Source: Irpex lacteus (taxonomy: Eukaryota > Basidiomycota > Agaricomycetes > Polyporales > Irpicaceae). From it: a stretch of DNA of 64,000 nucleotides. Under the pieces are notes generated by a model. That model saw nothing but the letters and a program-made list of their open reading frames with translations, was not told where the DNA came from and did no database searches. Made by a program: the position numbers and the translations under genes. Position 1 is the stretch's first letter. Each line of letters opens with the position of its first letter. Location of the stretch: positions 62,001 to 126,000 of the forward strand of contig MQVO02000034.1 in NCBI GenBank assembly GCA_001986395.2. The letters run 5' to 3'. Shown piece after piece: positions 59,243-64,000 of this stretch.

Positions 59243-60268
59243 TCTATATGGTATACAACGTGAAAAAATGTGAATGACCACCGTTATCAGTAAGCTCTTA
59301 TTTCTAAACTTCAACACGACGGCGCGTAACGTGTAAAATCGCGGTCTACGGGGCCCACCTACAGCAAAACAGTCACATGACCGCGTGCACCCCAGCGCCT
59401 AGATAACTCATATTCATCCCCCTTCCTCCCTTTCATCCTTATCTCGGATCGATCTCAATCAGCTCAATCTCGACGTTCGGATTCGTTTTCGCGGTCGCCG
59501 GTGTCACCCAGGTTCGACGTCGAGAGCTTGGTGGATCAGGAGGTGTTCACTCTAGATTGGTACTCGGTGTGGGCTGGGCGAGGGAGGGTGATTATGAAGA
59601 TGAGATGAGATGAGATTAACGTAATTTTATTGGGGTAGGCAAGTTCGTAGATACATGAGACCCAGTCTGAGGCGTAGAGGATGGTCAGTGTCGCAATAAC
59701 GTACTGAGCAAGACACTTGAATTCTTATATGCTGCCCAGTAACCCAGCGCACGCTACTTGAAAGAATCATTATCCGTCGCCGGGGTACCCTCGACTAGGC
59801 GATAGAAGCTCCATACGCCGTCGATTACCTTGGGATTTCGAGATCAAGGAACCAGGAGGAAGCACGACGTGCAGCGTTCACCTTACCAGTCGACGACTCT
59901 AGAGGTCCTATGCTTGACGAGCTGAATCCACAAGTAATCCAAAGCGCCGTGCGAACTTCGACGAGAGGAGACGGAGAGCTGGTATGCGCTAGAATAAGTC
60001 AAGGTATTCGTCGTCTGGAGCGTATGGCGCAAAGAAGAGGTCGTGCACAACTGATGAGGTTGGGAGAAATGAGAAGGCGTCGAGCTGATATTGCTGAGAG
60101 TACAGTATATGCGCTCCCCGCTTGAAGGGGTCTCGTAGAGGTCGTCCGTTCGCCGAGTGGAGTGTATGTGGTGTTTCGTAGATCAATTCTGCATAGCGCC
60201 CTCCTTGCAGGTTGAAGATCGGCGTGAGTATACCCTCAAAGTCAGTTGTAACGAGCCAGAAAGACCAC

Positions 60269-60326
60269 GGCCGAACGTTAAAGTCTGTGTTTGATGTGGC
60301 CGCACGTTAATGTCTGTGTTTAATGC
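60269..60326. repeat. 29-bp direct repeat, two copies
   Basis: Adjacent units GGCCGAACGTTAAAGTCTGT... and GGCCGCACGTTAATGTCTGT... differ at four positions. Non-coding. Confidence 0.8.
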
Positions 60327-63300
60327 AGCCGCACTAACGTAATGCGAAACGGCCGATTTGCGATTTGTTGGCATCCAGTTGCAGCTCGAATGTATAGCTC
60401 CACTCACCTGTGACCGCCCGACCTCGACCTCACCCAGAATATTGCGAATTGAGCGCGTAGTAAACGTGCGTTCTCCACAACGTGGGGTATTTCGAATAGT
60501 CCAGCTGTGGCTCTGTACTGTGGCCCCTATATCACAGTTAAACATTCCGAACGTTCTCTGCAGCTGCAAGAAACTCGAGAGCGCTGAAGCGACTTCAGTT
60601 TGTGATGGATTATCTGCTGCGGGTATTAGCATTCGCAGGACGCCAATAAGAAGAGAGTCTTACTCACTCCACGTCGGATTGTACGCACGACGGAGAAAGA
60701 CGCACCTCCTTTCTTACCTTGTACTTACACGGGGCTTGGTAGCCGTGCAGTATGCACTAGTCCTGTGGCGCTGAGGGGGTGGTGGAAAGGCCTGGTCTCA
60801 CGGTGGTGCCCGTGCAGGTCCACGCCCTATCCGAGCCTTTTGAACACAGTCGCACGCTGGCCCAGTCCTCCGACCGAAGATGGGATGAACGAATATGGAC
60901 GTCACTACCAGAAAGTTAATGTCAGCGGGACGGTCACACGATCTCATTAGATTGTCAGAGTTGGCGCACCGAGGAATGTCTAGAGCTTTGAGAGCATTAG
61001 TGGGAGGACTCGGAGTGCTGTTGCCAGTGGATGAGAAGAAGCGGAGGGATCGCGCATTGCCTAGTTGAGCGAGAGAGTGTGCCGCCCGCCGCCACGATCG
61101 ATCACGGCCAGTGTTGGCTGTTGGACGTCGGACAGCGGTGGGTAGTGGCGGGGAGCCGTGCATGGACAAGATATGTTGACATGGCCAGGAACATACGGCA
61201 GTAGTTGTATGGCTTGGATGCAGGCGTATTGTCCGACGGATAACGACGTCCGACGGGGTGCACCCGGTGAGCACGCCTCTTTATACACATCTGCTGACAA
61301 TCTTCCAACTCCCAGAGCCCGTACAACCGCGACGATGGCACCCGATCGACTCGGAACCATCGGCCATCTCAACATCAACCAACCTCTTGTCTAGCCGCCC
61401 ACCCCTCGTCATACCAACATTGCCCAGATCAAGATCTTCTGTCCTGATGTCGCCCGGCGTAATCCCTCTCGGCCAATCGTCGTCCGCAGATATTGGTCCG
61501 ATAGTTGGACGGATAAGGATACCGTTGATAAATGCCCTTTTAAGTACCGCGGCCGGCTTCGGCAGGCTCAGCGGGTGGTCCAGGGGATCAGAACGCAAGA
61601 AGTCAGAAGCGCACAGAAGATCATCCAGACAACTATCAGATCGTCCCCAGATGTGCGGCCGCCGCATATGTCCTGTCAAACCACTTCCTCCGCTTTTCAT
61701 TTTCTCCATCCTTCTCCACGACCTCCATGGAACGCTGCGCACTATGTATCTCAACGACGACCTACACATTCTGAGCACGACGCTGCTGAGCAAGTCATCT
61801 ACGTACTGGCACGGTGAGAGGCGGTAGCAGTTATCGGCTCGGCATGTGCATAGGCACCCACGCGATGGACGACGTCCAGCCGAAACCCGATTCCTGCGTG
61901 CTTGTATATCCGAATTGCCCAGCATGGCACCCTCAACTTATCCTTTCCTCTTTCGTCGTGCGTTCTACGCCGACGTTCTCTGCCATTCCACTGCTACAGT
62001 ACTTATCCCTCTTCGGCGAATAACACCTAATAACACCTACGGGTTTACTTGGCAAAGTCGGAAGATCAGACGAGCGAACGGGCACAACGCGGACCTCGTA
62101 TGACTGCCTATTTTAGGAATCGATAGCGGAGTTGTCATCGTCAATACAAACTCCCGGTCACTAAATGGCCATTGACATGTGGCCACCCTCTATCCGGCGC
62201 GCGCAAGATATGGGTATTCGATTCTCATCATTGGTCAGCGATCGCGACGCGGGACCGTACTCAACTCACGCAAAACGTGTTCAATATATTTTGCACTCAT
62301 GGCACCTTTTGACGTACGTACCGGCTTTACTTCGATTTTAGAGCGGACGAGTGATCCTACGGCTCATGCAGAGGCCTCGATAGTTGAAGCTTCGAATGCG
62401 GGGTAAGGCTGACACATGCTATCAGATATCTCTGGTTCTATTGCGCTGTATCTCCTCGATTGCAGCGGTAAGTACCATGGCTCGTAACTCAATAAGAAAG
62501 CGGCTGGCTTATTCTCGTAGATGCGTAGCAGGATACCCGTCTCCAGCTTCGACACGACCAGGCAGACGATGACGTCGAAAGCTCTCATTCCGAATGAGTG
62601 CAACTGTGTACGTACAAATACTATTCAGCTTATTCGGATTGCCGCTGCCCTTCTTCTTTACCGCATTGCTTATCTACATAGACGTACTTAAAATAGCCAG
62701 TGCGCTATGACATACTCACGGAGGCCGATTCTCTTCAACGTATACGCTCACGAACGGGCACGGATAGGTCAGTCAGCCAACTATATTGTTCCAACGTATC
62801 TGCAAGTGCGTCTGTACTTGGAAGATTCGCCAGACAATCCGTCTATGTGAGTTCAGCATAGTCGCAACATGACATCCAGAAGAACTCTAGAACACGACAA
62901 AGTTCATCCTGAACCTTCCGCCCCATCCCTCATCCCCTCATCCCCTCCCTCCTTCCGCTCTCCCAGCTTGAGATCTAATCTGACCAGCTGATAGAGTTTC
63001 CCTCCGTCGAGTCTTGTTCATGATGAACGTTGGTGAGGAGAGTTCTCTTTCTTTCCCCCCTCTAGATCTCCTTCGAATCCTTCTTCTATCTCGTTCTGTT
63101 CATTCGTTCTTTGCTTCTGTTCGTTTCGATTGTGGCCCGTCGGTCGACTATGTTCGGGGCGGGTACGGGATGGACTGTCCATGCTGACCCGTGTGCATGT
63201 CGTCCCGACGATAGTGCCAAGTGTCGTGCGTCGTAACGTCCTGGACATATGCAGGTGACGAAGAGGCTTATCTTATACGCCCCGTCGGACGTCGACATAC

Positions 63301-63410
63301 AGTACGGGTTGCTCGGGGAGGCATGTCACGTCGACCCGCGAAGGTTACTTGACAGCTCGATTTCATGAATGTCATTTTTCCTCAAATGGATAACGAGGCT
63401 GTGTACCACG

Positions 63411-63427
63411 TAGATAGATAGATAGAT
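63411..63427. repeat. TAGA microsatellite
   Basis: Four copies of TAGA, a short simple repeat. Confidence 0.85.
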
Positions 63428-64000
63428 CTCATGTCAAGGTTCGATTGGGCAAGAGTTAATGTATATCTGGATTGATGATGTTTGGCTGTGGCTGGATGTT
63501 GGTGTGATGATTGTGGCCACAGATGATCAATGCTCGATGCTCAATACTCGATACTCAATGTGATTGGGATTGCAGAGGTAAGATGTATATGTGAACATGC
63601 ACGTACATGAACATGCTTGCATTATGATCACTCGCTGTACCATGCCTACTATACTAGAGGTGAAGTGAATTGTATCGTGAATGGGCTGATCTCGAGTGCT
63701 TACTTGGCAAATCACCCATTGGCAGTGGCGTCACTCAAGTCTATCTGGCTTCACTGACACACGTCTATATTGAAGGTACGTTCTCAGCGACACGAATGCG
63801 TGCTCGTAGTCGTTGTTCGTGCTCTCATAGAGACCGAGTACCACGCGCACAGTGACCTCGGAGCGACCCATACATCGTCGTGAGTTTCAGCCCTCACTTG
63901 AGCACGTACTCATTCCTAAACATTCCGATGACTTGGTTACTGGTACCTATTCGACAGCACTGTCTCATAAGAACCGCACAGCCTGAACGGGTGTAACGAG

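Larger units (their letters stand above)
59243..64000. other. 4.8 kb right end with no assigned gene
   Basis: Open frames exist on both strands: 59910-60125 +, Arg-rich; 61925 to 61281 -, 214 codons starting MLGNSDIQARRNRVSAGRRP; and 62299 on +, MAPFDVRTGFTSILERTSD. None has a known domain or a consistent splice model. Overlapping frames of equal length on both strands around 61.3-61.9 kb make coding status uncertain. Confidence 0.3.

Noticed and set aside
61258..61925. Long overlapping frames on both strands
   Set aside because: Neither strand shows a known domain or splice pattern, and the overlap suggests that at least one is chance. Kept only as a note.
62299..62600. A possible further 2-nt microexon (CG at 62466-62467, between TTGCAG and GTAAGT) after a MAPFDVRTGF-starting exon
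   Set aside because: Joining the three pieces reaches a stop (GAT GCG TAG) at once, and no DUF6533 motif is present, so the AG-NN-GT pattern here is probably chance.
1..64000. tRNA or rRNA genes
   Set aside because: I looked for B-box strings such as GGTTCGA with matching arms. The few hits (for example near 59510 and 63430) have no plausible cloverleaf.

Overview
The window is nuclear DNA of a filamentous basidiomycete, most likely a wood-decay agaricomycete. The evidence is many 50-65 nt GT-AG introns, a FunK1-type kinase, a fungal perilipin, a DASH/Dam1 kinetochore subunit, small secreted proteins, and nine paralogues of the agaricomycete-expanded DUF6533 membrane family. All gene calls were made by reading frames, splice sites and protein motifs by eye. 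No database search was run.

Layout. 0.95-4.0 kb: C-terminal half of a Vps3/TGFBRAP1-like (Vps39-family) trafficking protein (+). 4.3-7.3 kb: FunK1 kinase with an in-frame stop (-). 8.4-9.5 kb: perilipin (-). 12.2-16.6 kb: DUF6533 copies 1 and 2 (+), copy 1 frameshifted. 17.4-18.1 kb: a 700-bp non-autonomous transposon with inverted ends and a 9-bp target duplication. 18.7-20.8 kb: MFS transporter (-). 22.2-29.3 kb: DUF6533 copies 3-5 (-). 32.3-34.0 kb: two small secreted proteins (+). 34.6-36.0 kb: the N-terminal CNH half of the same Vps3/TGFBRAP1-like protein (+). 36.2-38.0 kb: DUF6533 copy 6 (-). 40.4-41.2 kb: a secreted precursor with KREA-flanked repeats, one per exon (+). 42.8-45.6 kb: DAM1, a 5'-truncated DAM1 duplicate, and a small divergent gene. 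47.6-48.3 kb: single-span membrane protein (+). 48.7-49.7 kb: short-chain dehydrogenase relic (+). 49.9-51.6 kb: family III CoA-transferase/AMACR-like gene (-). 52.5-59.2 kb: DUF6533 copies 7-9 (+). 59.2-64 kb: nothing recognised.

Main discoveries. (1) Every one of the nine DUF6533 genes needs two separate 2-nucleotide microexons, at the same two protein positions, to keep its frame. Each sits between two normal-length introns where this was measured. (2) One trafficking gene lies as two well-preserved halves, 31 kb apart on the same strand and in swapped order. (3) A secreted precursor carries two near-identical 54-codon exons. Each begins with a Kex2-type KR followed by EA, and the pair shows 14 synonymous but only 2 amino-acid-changing codon differences.

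How the parts may relate. The DUF6533 proteins look seven-spanning, with an (L/I)RTYA(L/I)W motif after the third span. They sit beside secreted peptide precursors, so a surface or signalling role is possible, but this is inference only. The rest (trafficking, lipid droplet, kinetochore, CoA-transferase, MFS) looks like ordinary housekeeping or metabolism. The locus has been strongly remodelled by duplication and rearrangement.
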